The position numbers and the translations under genes were made by a program. Positions 1 through 10,760 of a stretch of 64,000 nt of DNA are shown piece after piece. Location: NCBI GenBank assembly GCA_014529385.2, contig CM043952.1, positions 68,207,370-68,271,369 of the forward strand. Reading direction: 5' to 3'. This stretch comes from Adiantum capillus-veneris. Its lineage: Eukaryota > Streptophyta > Polypodiopsida > Polypodiales > Pteridaceae. Within the stretch, counting starts at the first letter, position 1, and the number at the start of each line of letters is the position of its first letter. The notes below the pieces were generated by a model. It was not told the DNA's origin and did no database searches. It worked only from the letters and a program-made list of their open reading frames with translations.

Positions 1-8
1 CCCCTCTT

Positions 9-41
<33 letters not shown>

Positions 42-65
42 TACACACACACACATAGTGTTTTT

Positions 66-112
<47 letters not shown>

Positions 113-345
113 AACAAAAACAAAAACGCACACACACATACATAAACAAAGAATGCACACACACATTGAGAGAGAAAAAGAGAGAGAGAGCATGCATAAA
201 CAAAAAACGCACGCATTGAGAGAGGAAAAGAGAGAGAGAACATGCATAAACAAAAAACGCACACATTGAGAGAGAAAAAGAGAGAGAAAACATGCATACG
301 ATCCAAAAAAACGTACACACATTGAGAGAGAAAGAGAGAGAAACT
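1..345. repeat. AG/AC simple sequence with ~60-bp minisatellite
   Basis: Purine-rich AG and AC dinucleotide runs pass into about four imperfect copies of a 60-bp unit that contains ACATTGAGAGAG, an AG run, and CATGCATAAACAAAAAACG. Apparent ORFs across it are only Ser-Leu repeats read from the CT strand. No gene is seen here. Confidence 0.85.
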
Positions 346-435
346 AATTTAACGTCGTAGGAAACTAATTAAAATTAAAAGACCTAGAGATCTAGCCGAC
401 GAGGAGTTGAACTGAAGACCTATTATTCAAGAGGG

Positions 436-492
436 AAATGGTATAATCAATCTATCATACTTGGCATGGGTGATAGAAAGGTTATACCATTT
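436..492. other. Short inverted repeat, 11-bp arms
   Basis: The arms AAATGGTATAA and TTATACCATTT are perfect inverted repeats around a spacer of about 35 bp. The rest of 346-727 holds AT-rich sequence with two copies of AACGTCGTAGGAAACT (near 353 and 554) and no recognisable gene. Confidence 0.6.
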
Positions 493-599
493 ATCTCTTT
501 TTATTGGCACACACATCCACACACGCGCACACACACAAGAAGAAGAGAGTTATAACGTCGTAGGAAACTATCTTAAAAGACGTTAAAGATTAGGTTATA

Positions 600-1010
600 T
601 GTAGACTTACATTAAATTAGATTTAGGTTTATTTTTAACTAGATTTAGGTTTATTTTTAACTAGATTTACGTTTATTTAAGCTAGATTTAGATTTACGTT
701 ATATTAGATTAGATTTAGGTCTCCATAGACTACGATGCCTGCATGAAGCGGGTGAAGAAAGCCCTCAATAGAATATAGGGTATTGCTGCCTTCACTCATG
801 GTGGGCTCCGTCGATCCAAAAGTACTGGTGAAATGTCTTCAGAAGATAGGGAAGAAGGTGGATCTTCAGGGCGGCAAGAGTCACTACATCCCCGACACAA
901 TGACCATCTAGACAACCTCTAGTCATTAGACTTACGTTAAATTAGATTTAGCTTTATTTTTAGTTAGATTAATTACGTTTATTTAGATTTACGCTTATTT
1001 ACGTTAGATC
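600..1010. repeat. AT-rich TAGATTTAGGTTTATTTT short tandem repeats
   Basis: Roughly 25-bp degenerate repeats of the TAGATTTA(G/C)GTTTATTT type occur at 610-720 and again at 925-1008. They flank the HMA-like fragment on both sides, as if that fragment had been dropped into, or kept between, copies of the repeat. Confidence 0.6.
728..911 (+). pseudogene. HMA-domain (HIPP-like) gene fragment
   Basis: The + strand from about 728 reads as the first half of a heavy-metal-associated domain, with the pattern D-Y-D-A-C-M-K-R-V-K-K-A-L followed by an in-frame TAG at 776. A +1 shift then gives V-G-S-V-D-P-K-V-L-V-K-C-L-Q-K-I-G-K-K-V-D-L, the usual end of the domain, and a stop at 909-911. Isoprenylated HMA plant proteins have M-D-C-x-x-C at the start; here the first metal-binding Cys is Tyr. 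It is a non-functional remnant. It lies about 500 bp upstream of the CACTA transposase and may have been captured by that element, but the element's left end is not seen. The domain identity is fairly secure by motif; the capture is inference. Confidence 0.6.
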
Positions 1011-1298
1011 GAGTCCACGCAAGAATTACTTACGGTTTAGGGTTTAGAGTTAGACGAACAGTGAAAAGATCTACTGTGAAAAGATGTTAAGATGAAGTGA
1101 AGTGCTACAGCTAGAGAAGAGGCAAAGGGATTTTGTCCACTACATGCAGTATCATGTAGACGTGGGTGTGTAGATTTCTTGTATCCACAAATATAGGTAT
1201 TGACCAATAAAGACGAGATTATAACCCGGTGGTTTTGATCTCCGTGCACCTCTAGACCGAGGTGTGCGGGGATTGGACATGACTAGAGAATGTGAGGT

Positions 1299-1301
<3 letters not shown>

Positions 1302-1356
<55 letters not shown>
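1302..1356. repeat. (GA)n microsatellite
   Basis: About 27 uninterrupted GA dinucleotides lie just upstream of the CACTA transposase reading frame. Confidence 0.95.
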
Positions 1357-1358
<2 letters not shown>

Positions 1359-1420
1359 GACGAAGAATGCCAATAGAATATTAAATTTGTTGTCCAGGTT
1401 ATAAGTTTTTTATCCTCATT

Positions 1421-3187
1421 ATGAGTAGCGACGAGGATGTGGGACCGTCCAACCGAAACACCTATCTCTCAACGAGGGTCTTATGTCCTTGTAATCAATG
1501 CAAGCATGCTGTGCGACGGACAAGACGTGTTTCTTTGCAGCACGTTCGTGAATTTGGCGAGTTCGATCCATCTATTATAGATCGAGTTGTTGCCAATTAT
1601 AACTCGTCGGACTCTGACGCTGGCCAACAAGCAGCAATCTTGCAACCCAATAGACGTGTTCGCAGGCGCTTTGGTCAAGCAGCATATGTGAGGCCACAAG
1701 ATGTAGCCTCTGACAGCTCGGGGGATGATCATGCAGAGCACATTCCCAACGAGGCAATGTTTGAGCCCGAGATTGATGAAATGATCGAGACGATCATGGA
1801 TTCAGAAAGGCTTATCTATGATGATATGAAAAGTGAAGCCGATACGTCATTGTATAATGGAGCACGTATGTCTAGATTGAAAGCACTCCTGGTTCTTCTC
1901 AACATGCAGGCAAAGTTTGGATGGAGTGACACTAGCGTCACAACGCTTTTCAGGTGATCTATTACAGTTAGTTTACTTTAATAGAACTCTAAATGTATAA
2001 TGATCTGATAGATTTTTACACGACTGTATCATATTTTTATGTTGTGTAGATTGTTGAAAGAGCACATACTACCAGCTGACAATGTGATGCCAGATTCCCG
2101 AGATGAAGCAAGAAAGATTTTGCGAAACTTGGGGATGGATTACAATTCTATCCACGCTTGTCCTAATGACTGCATTCTTTTCAGAGGGGAATACACAGAC
2201 ATGGAGAAGTGTCCGAAATGTGATTCCGAAAGATATCGAGTAGATCTCCACGGGACAAAAATTCCACAAAAGGTTTTGCGACATTTTCCTTTGCTTCCTC
2301 GCATCAAGCATTTCTTCGAATGTAAGTCCATGGCCGCCCTAGCATCATGGCATGAGGAGAATAAATCTTCGGATGGTGTGCTACGAATTCCTGCAGATTG
2401 CGCAGCCTGGAAACATATAGATGGAACATGGTCGGATTTTGCCAAGGAAGCTCGAAATTTGCGCTTAGGCCTGGCTATGGATGGCGTAAATCCATTTGGT
2501 CAAAGATCAACATCTTACAGTGTATGGCCCGTTGTCATCGTCAACTACAACATTCCCCCGTGGTTGACTACGAAGAAGGGGCACCTATGGCTAAGCTTGA
2601 TTGTGCCAGGGAGATATAAAGTGGGGAATATGGATGTGTATCTTCGTCCACTATTGGAAGAGCTACAACAATTGTGGATTGGCATAAAGGTGGTGGATAT
2701 GAGCTGACACACAGGACGACGGAATGCTTTGATCAGAGGCATTCTAATGTGGACCATGCATGACTATCCCGGGCTAACAGAATGCTCAGGTGATCTATTG
2801 ACACTCCTCACTCAGACACTGTAAATATTGTTTTTTCCCATAGTTGATCTATTATCATGTGTATACATGCAGGGCTTCAAACAAGCGGATATAGAGCATG
2901 TGTCACATGTGGACCTAGACTGAATGCACGTAGGGCACCCTCACTGAAGAAGCAAATCTACGAAGGTCATCAAACGTATCTTCCAGAGAATCATGTGTTA
3001 CGCAATGGCTTTTTGGGAAGAGAGCCACCAAGGATGTCTGCACAAGCATGGTTAGAGCAGAAGGAGATGTGCGATGACGGATTGCCTCCAGGGATGAAGA
3101 GACTATCTCTATGGTACGAGTTACCATACTGGCCCCGACTCATGATCAATCACTTGCTCGATCCAATGCACATATTCAAGAACGTGG
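1421..3187 (+). pseudogene. CACTA transposon TNPD (tnp2) transposase, broken
   Basis: This is the catalytic transposase of a CACTA/En-Spm element. Exon 1 (1421-1953) carries the transposase-associated domain (C-P-C-x-x-C near residue 23, then an acidic stretch). A 96-bp intron (1954-2049, GT...AG) joins it to exon 2 (2050-2789) with the tnp2 signature: the zinc-like C-x2-C of K-C-P-K-C, then L-R-L-G-L-A-M-D-G-x-N-P-F-G and W-P-V-V-I-V-N-Y-N-x-P-P-W. Intron 2 is 2790-2872. Exon 3 (from 2873) has the C-x-x-C of A-C-V-T-C-G-P and D-P-M-H-I-F-K-N-V, then runs out at a GTAATC near 3187. An in-frame TGA sits at 2705-2707. The C-terminal third of tnp2 is missing, so the gene is dead. Reading frame and splice sites are visible in the sequence; the family assignment follows from known tnp2 proteins. 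Confidence 0.85.
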
Positions 3188-3445
3188 GTAATCTACTCTT
3201 TTGCTCCGTGTTGTAAAAGCTCTGGCTCTCTAAGTACCTTCCATGGTGTATAACGCTCTTTTCTACTCGCGCTCACATCTTTTGATTGAAAATTCTGAGT
3301 TTTCGACTTGCCTCTTCTATCACTCGATTCATTGCGTCATTGTATTTATATGCGTCATTGCGTCATTGTATTTAATGGTCTTTGCGTCATTGTCTACTCT
3401 ATTAATTCAATATTAAGTTTAAATATTCGTGTGTTTAATGCAGGT

Positions 3446-4760
3446 ATGGATGATGAGGAGTTTCTTTCTTCTTTGTCACCGTAGCAGAGACAGTGGTACG
3501 TGGAGCGTCATCGCTCTGGCGCATCATCGCGCGTTCCTACACCATCCGCATATCCCTCTCTTTCGGAGCATTCGGCACGCTCCGAAGCTTCGGCGTCGAC
3601 GAGACGAGCTTCACACTCGTCTAGACACCGGCGCTCTAGTGGTGGCGGTGGCGGTTGTTGTGGGGATTCCGCCACCGATGCCTCCACACCGCCTCGTGTT
3701 CGACGAGGCTCTTTAACCTCCCCTTCTTTGCCCGCCCCCACACCAGCCACAGCATCGCCATCTACGCCAGGTTTTGCACGGCTGACTGTTCCTAGAAGCT
3801 ACACATCTCTACCTACTCCGCCAGGAGCCACCCCACTCGACACTCCTCGCTTCGGGGCCCAGACGCCGGTGGAGACACCTGACGTCCGTACCCCCATCGA
3901 CACGCCGCTAGAGACCCCTGCCGGGACACCCAGGTTCACGCGTCACCGGCCAGAGGGCTTGCCTTACTCCGTCGACATCAGCGGCGGCATCATCATGGAT
4001 GATGACGGCAAGAAGGTGATCTCCCGCATGCGTGGTCTTTGCTCTCAGCTGTTTAGACACTATATACTAAACAAATGGAGTGAAGTACCAAGTGATTTAA
4101 AAAACAGAGTCATCAGCATACTTCATGATGAGTTTCCCGTTCCAACACGGGATCAGCGCTTCAATGAAGACCTGATGAAGATTCGAATGCGCGAATACTG
4201 CAAACACAAGCGTTCCGAAGTGCAAAAAGCAATCAAGAATGGGTGGAATAGGCCAGATTGGCTGGCCAAAGAAGATTGGAAGAATGCGAAGAAAGCAGCG
4301 CGCGAGAATCCCGACAAGTGGAAGCAACAAAAGGATGCAGCCAGAGCGCGAGTAGAGGCAGGGAGCTCGCACCACTTGAGGAGCGGTGGATGGGCATCAT
4401 TTGAGGCCGATTTTGTAAGTCTTTTCACATTGCTCTTTATGCATGTTCGATAGTTTAGGGTTTATGAGTTTTTTTAGTTCTAACATAATGAAATCTTTGT
4501 ATGTTTTGACAGTGGTCGATGACAGGACGTAATCCCACACCGTACGAGCGCGAGTACGCAGGCAGGAAGGGCTTAAACGCTCTGATGGACATTCTCAGTT
4601 CTCGCGGCGGCATGGTTAGTATTAGGGTTTACTCTTTTTTATTTTTTGTATTGTTTTATAAATGTCGTTATATGTTTATACTTACTGAAAGCTGTCTTAT
4701 TGTCTTTTTTTGCAGAATCCGACAGATATGCCGCTTGGACGCGATGAGACGTCTGACTAA
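3446..4760 (+). pseudogene. CACTA TNPA-like (Ptta/En/Spm) protein, early stop
   Basis: This is the second gene of the CACTA element. From ATG 3446 the frame meets a TAG at 3482-3484 and then stays open to 4414. The first part is a Ser/Thr/Pro-rich linker (about 3500-3960). The second (about 3990-4410) is the conserved region of plant Ptta/En-Spm proteins, with F-R-H-Y-I-L-N-K-W near its start and basic helices with repeated W and K. Introns 4415-4512 and 4615-4715 have GT...AG ends and connect short exons 4513-4614 and 4716-4760, closing at TAA. Proteins of this class bind the subterminal repeats of their element, and such repeats are seen at 5126-5300. The early stop makes it a pseudogene unless translation starts later. 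Confidence 0.7.
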
Positions 4761-5125
4761 ACGACGTCAGTTTAGCCGTAGCTAGATAGCATTAGTTTAG
4801 GGTTTCTCATAGCTTATGTATCATGAGACGGATTTTATACGTCTTTTTGAACCATGTATATTATTACAGTTGTCACCGCAGTTCCTTTTGCCAATCAATT
4901 TTTTATGCCTATGATGTTGTACAATTGTCATTATTACATTTGCCAATCAATTCATTTTGCCTATGATGTGTACAATTGTCAATTTTGCAAACAATGCGTC
5001 TTGTGGATGACTATTTTGGGTCTATTATCTACCTTTGCACTTTTTTTAAAAAGTGAATCAAGTACAATATGGTTGATGGGTGGCAGGGCATTCAATGCCC
5101 TGCCACCAAAAAAATATTCTCTCGG
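4761..5125. other. CACTA 3' untranslated stretch
   Basis: No gene is seen. Two copies of a roughly 65-bp unit (TTGCCAATCAATT...TGCCTATGATGT...ACAATTGTCA) lie head to tail at about 4880-5000. Confidence 0.5.
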
Positions 5126-5300
5126 GCGTCGCTATAAGCGTCGCTATTTATGGCTCTGTAGCATCGCTATGAGCGTCGCTATAGTCTGCAGTGTAAACGT
5201 CGCTATAAGCGTCGCTATATGCGTCGCTATATAGCGACGCATATAGCGACGCCTATAGCAACGCTCTCGTAGCGACGCTCATAGCGACGGTTTTAGCGAC
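5126..5300. repeat. CACTA subterminal repeats (GCGTCGCTATA, direct and inverted)
   Basis: The 10-11-bp motif GCGTCGCTATA occurs about seven or eight times on the + strand up to about 5233 and then about six times inverted as TAGCGACGC. The array can fold on itself, with its centre near GCGTCGCTATATAGCGACGC (5222-5241). Arrays of this kind next to the terminus are the binding sites of TNPA proteins in CACTA elements. Confidence 0.85.
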
Positions 5301-5372
5301 GCCGAGGGTTATAAAAACCCGATGTATTTCCGTTGCTAACAGCGTCACAAGAGCACACAACCTCTTGTAGTG

Positions 5373-7907
5373 GTTTTTAAGGCAAACACTATTGCATAGA
5401 GTTCGCATTCGTAAGCAGAATAGTTCTGCTGAGCTGCATCAAGCTTCTTGCTTTCAAATGCAATCGGCCGTCCGTCTTGTAACAGGACTGCTCCAATAGC
5501 ACGGTCATTGGCATCTGTTTCAAAAATGAATGGTTTCAAAGGATCTACAATAGCCAATATAGGAGCTGTAGCTAATGCATCCTTGAGCGTATAAAAAATG
5601 TGTTGTTGAGCGGATCCCCATTGAAAAGCTTTGCCTTTGCCTTTTAGTTGATCCGTCATGGGAACAACAATTTTAGCATAGTTTTTAACAAACCTTCGGT
5701 AAAAACCTGCAAATCCCAAAAAAATCTATAATTCTTCTAGAATTTTAGGAGAAGGCCATTTCGGGATGGTATCCACTTTGGATTGATCCATATATAGCCC
5801 ATTAGATGAAATAACATGCCCTAAATAGTGAATTTCGTCTTTTAGAAAATCACATTTAGATTCCTTGGCATATAGTTTGTTTGTGCGCAACAACTTAAAC
5901 ACCTGTCTCAGATGTTGTAAGTGTTCTTCTTCAGAAGCACTATAGATTAGGATGTCATCGAGGAAAACAATGACAAATTTACCGAAATATGGCTTCAAGA
6001 CACTATCCATAAGTGTCATGAATGTTGCGGGCGCATTGGTTAACCCAAAGGGCATCACCAAGAACACGTAGTGTCCAAACCATGTTCGGAATGCAATTTT
6101 GTGTATATCGGCAAGTCGAATACGCACTTAGTGATATCCTGATCGCAATCTATTTTTGTAAAAATACGAGCATGAGTGAGTTTGTCAAACAACTGATCTA
6201 CTCTGGGCAATGGATAATTGTTCTTAATCGTAATCGCATTTAAGCCACGGTAGTCTACGCACATGCGCATACTGCCGTCTTTTTTCTTCACTAATAGGAT
6301 AGGCGAAGCCCATGGTGAAGAACTGGGTTGTATAAACCCTCTGCTAAGGTAGTCAGCAAGCTGATGTTCCACCTCAGCAGCTTCTGAATAACTCATACGG
6401 TAGGGTGGTTTACTAACAGGTTTAAAGCCTAGAGCCACGTCAATGCTATGTTGCATTGATCGTGTCGGCGGTAATCCTGATGGCAAATCATTAGGAAATA
6501 CATCTTGAAATTTGTTTAATAATTTTTGTAATTGACTAGCAAAGTTTGCTTGTTTAGAATTAGCAATTGGTGGAATAGAGGAGAGAGAAGCATGTGGCGT
6601 TGAGGAATGTTCAATAGATTCAATGTTAGAAAGAAAATGAGACAGTGAGTAACACAAGAAAACCTGATCTATTTCATTATAAAAAACGAGCTGCATAAGC
6701 TCAGCGGTACAAATCAGTGGTGATGAAGGTATATCTTTTTCTCCTAACAACAACACATGTGCGCCATGTGATTCAAACGTCAAGCTGTTATGCTCATAGC
6801 TATGCTTCAGTGATGGTCCTAAGCTATGCAACCACTCCCTACCAAGAACCACATCTGCCCTTTCCATGTTCATAACCTGAAAATCCAAGCATGTGAAGTA
6901 CCCTTGTACTTCCAACGGAATAGCTCGGCATTGAGTATCCGAGATTTCGGTATCATGTCCATTCATTATTGCTACCTTGTAGTGGTGGGTACTCAGAGTT
7001 TGAGGCAATTTGAGTTTTTTCACCAATCTGTATTGATGAAATAGTGAGTAGCATCGTCATCTACCAAGATGCGCACCTTGTGCCCTTGCAGATATCCGTG
7101 CATACGTACTAACTCATGTGGTCCAAAGGTTGGTTGCCACACGGAAGCTATGAGACAGCATTCATGCACCACCTCAGTGTGTGTTACTTCCACTATAGAT
7201 AAATGGTGAGGAAAACTCAAGGGGCCGCAGTTGCACCGTGTGCACTGCTTTCTCCTTGCCCTGAGCAACAGATTTTCCCTTGGGAGAATCCTTTTTGCCA
7301 TGATCTCTTCCTAAACATTGAAAACATAATTTTTCTTTCTTGGATTTATTAAAGTCCTCAGGAGAGAGAGGACCCCTGGACCCCTTGGGTTTTTTAGATG
7401 CATCCGAATTGGCAACTATAAATTTTCTTTTATTGTGTCCATACTGAGTGCGTGTATTACCATGTGTATTAACAGGCACGTGACTATTATGTGTTTTCTT
7501 TTCATCTAGATCATCATGATTATGTGCTTTCACTATGGCTTCCTCAAGTGTTTTAGGATCCTTGGTCTTGACATACTTCTTAAGCTCGAGTGTCACACCT
7601 CATATGAACCCTCGTACTTGTTGAAAGGTATCTAAACCTTCCAACTTGAGGATAACATCCCGATAGTGAGAGATATATTCAAGTAGTGATGGGTATTGAC
7701 GCATGGAACATGTGTCCCAAGCCATCCAATTCCTATCTGCCTCATTTGTAGGCAAAAGTTCTTTGCTAAACATAGCTTCAAAAGCTGCCTAACTCTGTGG
7801 TATAATGCTTTTTTTCTTGAGAGACATCCACCATTTGGAGGCCTTGCCTTCCAGAGTTAAGCTCGTTTGCAAAGCTCGGATTGCGTCCGGAGTACGCCGT
7901 AAGGCGT
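5373..7907 (-). pseudogene. Element C gag-protease-RT-RNase H remnant
   Basis: Read downward: 7907-7600 is the gag core, with K-W-W-M-S-L followed by an in-frame stop near 7788 and another near 7603. 7596-7174 has a degraded zinc knuckle (C-F-Q-C...H, last Cys replaced). 7301-7020 ends in the protease motif, which reads D-D-D-A where D-S-G-A is expected. 7026-6130 is the protease-RT linker and RT N-terminus ([11 protein letters not shown]). 6127-5726 has the RT catalytic F-L-D-D-I-L-I-Y-S, and 5719-5373 the RNase H start (F-E-T-D-A), cut off after the A-L-K that precedes the CACTA terminus. Frames change several times, so the gene is dead. Confidence 0.85.
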
Positions 7908-9431
7908 TGATAGGAGTTTTTTGGTTTGAAGTTTGCCGGCTCATGTATACATGGTGTGCTTTCTTTTTTCACTTTTGAGAGTGATATGGTTGCATGTACA
8001 GTCTTGGCCAATGCCAATTTTTGATGTGTGCTCCTGGCTATGGTCTACTGCTCATCGTTTGACCAAGTTTTCAAAGAATGGATGCACTTGAAGCTTGAGG
8101 CGACTGAGGGTCGAGCATCATTTAGGTCGTGATGAATAAGGCTACATCAGCAGGCTTCATTAGCATTGTGCACTGCTTGGGTTAGAGCCAATAAAGTAAA
8201 CACTATGGTCTTGTCAAGTGAAGGGCTAGGGATAGTGAGATCCAAGCTCAATGCGGCTACGACGAGGAGCTCAAACCTTGAATCAAATGTTAGCAGTACT
8301 ATCTCAGTGGGAGCCAACCCTTGGCTAAATGACTGGAAAGGAAGGAAAATCCATTTTTTTAAAAGGGGGTCGCCTGTAATAATAGAGGAATGGCCTGCAC
8401 GTGAAGAAGGAGGCGCTGTCTGAGGAGGGGTGGCCAACACGATATAGGCGAGAGGGGGGGAGCAGGTAAGAAAGGGGAGTCGTAATTAGCAGGAGCCTCA
8501 TCACGGAAGAGCAGAGCCGGGTTGCAGCTAGCACATACTTGGGGAAGGGGTGGGCAGCTCGGAGAACTCTTCTATAAGAGAAGAAGGCTCAAGAACCAGG
8601 GAGATTAAGGGGGCGTCGGCCCATGAGGGGAGGGCTGCAGAACCTGCAAGAAGAGGAGGGGCTCCACAGTGCTATAGAAGCTTGAACCGAGCCGCCATAG
8701 CGTGAGCAGGTAGAGAGGGACTCTGGAGGCCAGTACACGCAGGTGAAGGGGGAAGCGCGCTACGGGAACATAGGTTCAGACAGAGAAGGGACTGGCCAAC
8801 AGCTGTGGAAGGAGCTCTATACAAAGGACAAAGAGCTGAGAGGATTGATAGTACTGTCTACACAAGGAGTGCGACACAGAAGCTTATCTGCAACGAGCTC
8901 ACATGAAAGCTGATCATCACGGGCCGCCATCGAGGAGAGGTGCATGCAGCTAGCTAGCCACAAGGTGGGAGATGAGGAAGGCGAGCTTGAAGGGAAGCAC
9001 GCTCTCTGAAACGAGCTCAGGGTGACGCGATTCTGGTAAGGCCTAAGCGTTCATCTTGTATTTGCGAGTTCGACTGCAGTCGTATGGCGGTCCATGCCAA
9101 GAATGGCTAGCTAGGGGTGTTGCAGGGCCACTGTGTAGCAAAGAAAGCGACCAAGGGGTTTGTGGTTGGAGTTTCAAGAGAGAGAAGGGGCATCGGGTGC
9201 CAAAAGTGCTAACGAAAGGAGGGACCGCACCTCAGAGGTGTGGTGATTAAAGCTTTGAGGTGGCCAGCCGGTTGAAGCAAGAGAAAGCTTGCAAAGCGGA
9301 GCAGCAGTGGAGTTAAGCGGCCAAGGAAAGCCATAAGTGGATGCACAGCATTAAAGAATGGGATAGCTGAATATCTACAAGAGCATGCATTGGAATTTTC
9401 ATAAGAGCTAGAGATTAAACAAAGTTGTGAT

Positions 9432-9474
<43 letters not shown>

Positions 9475-9636
9475 ATATATATCTGGCACTCAGTTGAAGA
9501 GTAGCGGCTAGATCAAGCCGGCTCTTCTTGAAGTTCCTTTTTGTGTCCGTCCATTGGCTCCATTTGTACATAGGTGTTATGAAGTCATCCGCGTGGTATT
9601 TGAAAGGTTAGCTTTGGTACTCCGACTTGACAGAGA
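7908..9636 (+). mobile_element. Solo LTR of family F inserted in element C gag
   Basis: The block begins TGATAGGAGTTTTTTGG and matches the 3' LTR at 39604-41240 along its whole length, apart from small indels. Here it has gag sequence directly on its left, preceded by GGCGT (7903-7907). In the other copy the right flank of the same LTR is GGCGT (41241-41245) followed by gag. The two flanks therefore make a 5-bp target duplication, and this copy is a solo LTR produced by LTR-LTR recombination. The end reads ...CAGAGA rather than the usual CA. ORFs inside are not credible genes. A CT tract of about 20 units is at 9432-9470. Confidence 0.75.
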
Positions 9637-9639
9637 GGC

Positions 9640-10080
9640 ATTAAGCAAAATTTGGACTCACAAAGGGGCCCTTTAAGGAGTTTGACTTTACCTCTCTCTA
9701 CCAACACGGGCGTATAGATAATTTTTTGCAAACAAACTCCAAAGTTGACGGAGGTTTGACAGTTAGAATGTCCTCTTCAAGCTCTATCTACTGATATATA
9801 GCACGCCATGAGATTCCTTAGATTTTAGAAGATTCTTCTTTTGATTCACATAGATTTCAACCATCATAGATGAATCAAAAGAAGAATCTTCTAAAATCTG
9901 AGGAATCTCATGGCGTGCTATATATCAGTAGATAGAGCTTGAAGAGAAAATTCTAACTGTCAAACCTCCACCAACTTTGGAGTTTGTTTGCAAAAATTTA
10001 TCCATGCGTCCGTTTTGGTAGAGAGAGGTAAAGTCAAACTCTTTAAAGGGCCCCTTTGTGAATCCAAATTTTGCCTAATG
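9640..10080. mobile_element. Foldback MITE, ~440 bp near-perfect palindrome
   Basis: The left arm starts ATTAAGCAAAATTTGG and the right arm ends CCAAATTTTGCCTAAT. Almost the whole element is one inverted repeat, with only a short loop near 9850-9870. The duplicate locus has GGCGTAGC at this point (41241-41248), which is an empty site. Here GGC (9637-9639) stands on the left and GGC (10081-10083) on the right, suggesting a 3-bp target duplication with one nearby substitution. There is no coding capacity. The transcript would form a long hairpin, a possible siRNA source. The superfamily is not certain. Confidence 0.85.
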
Positions 10081-10086
10081 GGCCTA

Positions 10087-10603
10087 GCTATAGAGGTTTT
10101 GTGTCTTGGCTTTCTCCTGTCAGCGTGAATTCTATCCCACTTGCTGAGAAAGATATTCACTGCATCCTTATTGCGATTTCGGTCTTTTTCCTTAAAAATC
10201 GGTGGTTTGGTGTTTTTCAACAATTCATCCACCTCTTTTGCAGTGAGAGTATGCAACGTATCAACATTTGGGCCTTGCCCTAGATAGAAGGGCCTTGTCC
10301 TTGTGTAGCAACGTGGTCATGCATGTGCAAGTCAGCAGGATTCTTGGACTGTTGATGCATTAATTGAATTACTAATGTGGATAGTTTCGTAACATTTTCA
10401 TTTAAAGCTTTAAAATTTTCATCCATGACTGTCATGCGTGTCTGAAGTGCACGAAATTCTTGAATATCGAGCAATTCGTAAGTATCATCACCTGTTGTAA
10501 CGTCGCGGGCACTCTCCTTGAGAGGATCCGACCGCGGGCCATCATTGGTAGGATAGGGCATACTTTGCTCAAAATCGAATGTCATATTGATATCCGAATC
10601 CAT
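10087..10603 (-). pseudogene. Element C gag N-terminus (copy 1)
   Basis: The frame from ATG 10603 gives an acidic N-terminus and a heptad-like stretch (T-R-M-T-V-M-D-E-N-F-K-A-L-N-E-N), as in gypsy gag leaders. After a frame break near 10280 comes a conserved segment with D-A-V-N-I-F-L-S-K-W-D-R-I-H-A and R-R-K-P-R-H-K-T-S-I-A. The rest of gag continues at 7907, beyond the inserted LTR and MITE. The same segment in the second copy (41246-41764) is one open frame. Confidence 0.75.
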
Positions 10604-10760
10604 GGCGACACAGTGCGATGCAAGGAGTAGTCAGAAAAAATACATGATATTGAGAGCACTCGCAAAGAGTAATTAGCTGTGCTAATTCTGTCAAAATCGA
10701 TAGTATCTCGATGGAAATTGATTTGAATTATCCGCCGTATATGGAATTCCACAAGTTCTT

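Larger units (their letters stand above)
1412..5372 (+). mobile_element. CACTA (En/Spm) DNA transposon, right part
   Basis: The right end is seen directly: read from 5372 on the - strand the element begins CACTACAAGAGG, the superfamily's diagnostic terminus, and it abuts a gypsy RNase H reading frame at 5373. Inside are the TNPD and TNPA genes and the subterminal array. No matching left terminus (CACTACAAGA with a 3-bp target duplication) is found between 1 and 1420, so the true left end is probably outside the window and the start given here is only a minimum. Both transposase genes are broken, so the copy cannot move by itself. Confidence 0.85.

Noticed and set aside
29-322. Ser-Leu/Cys-Val-rich ORFs over AG/AC runs (also 1152-1373, 34234-34760, 26551-26836)
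   Set aside because: They are translations of dinucleotide repeats with no flanking coding signal.
365-425. Possible tRNA T-arm (GTTCAACTCC on the - strand)
   Set aside because: No matching D-arm, anticodon arm or acceptor stem could be found around it.
8147-8534. Ser/Pro-rich ORFs inside the F LTR (also 39899-40267)
   Set aside because: The frames are disrupted by indels between the two LTR copies and match no family; LTRs normally do not code.
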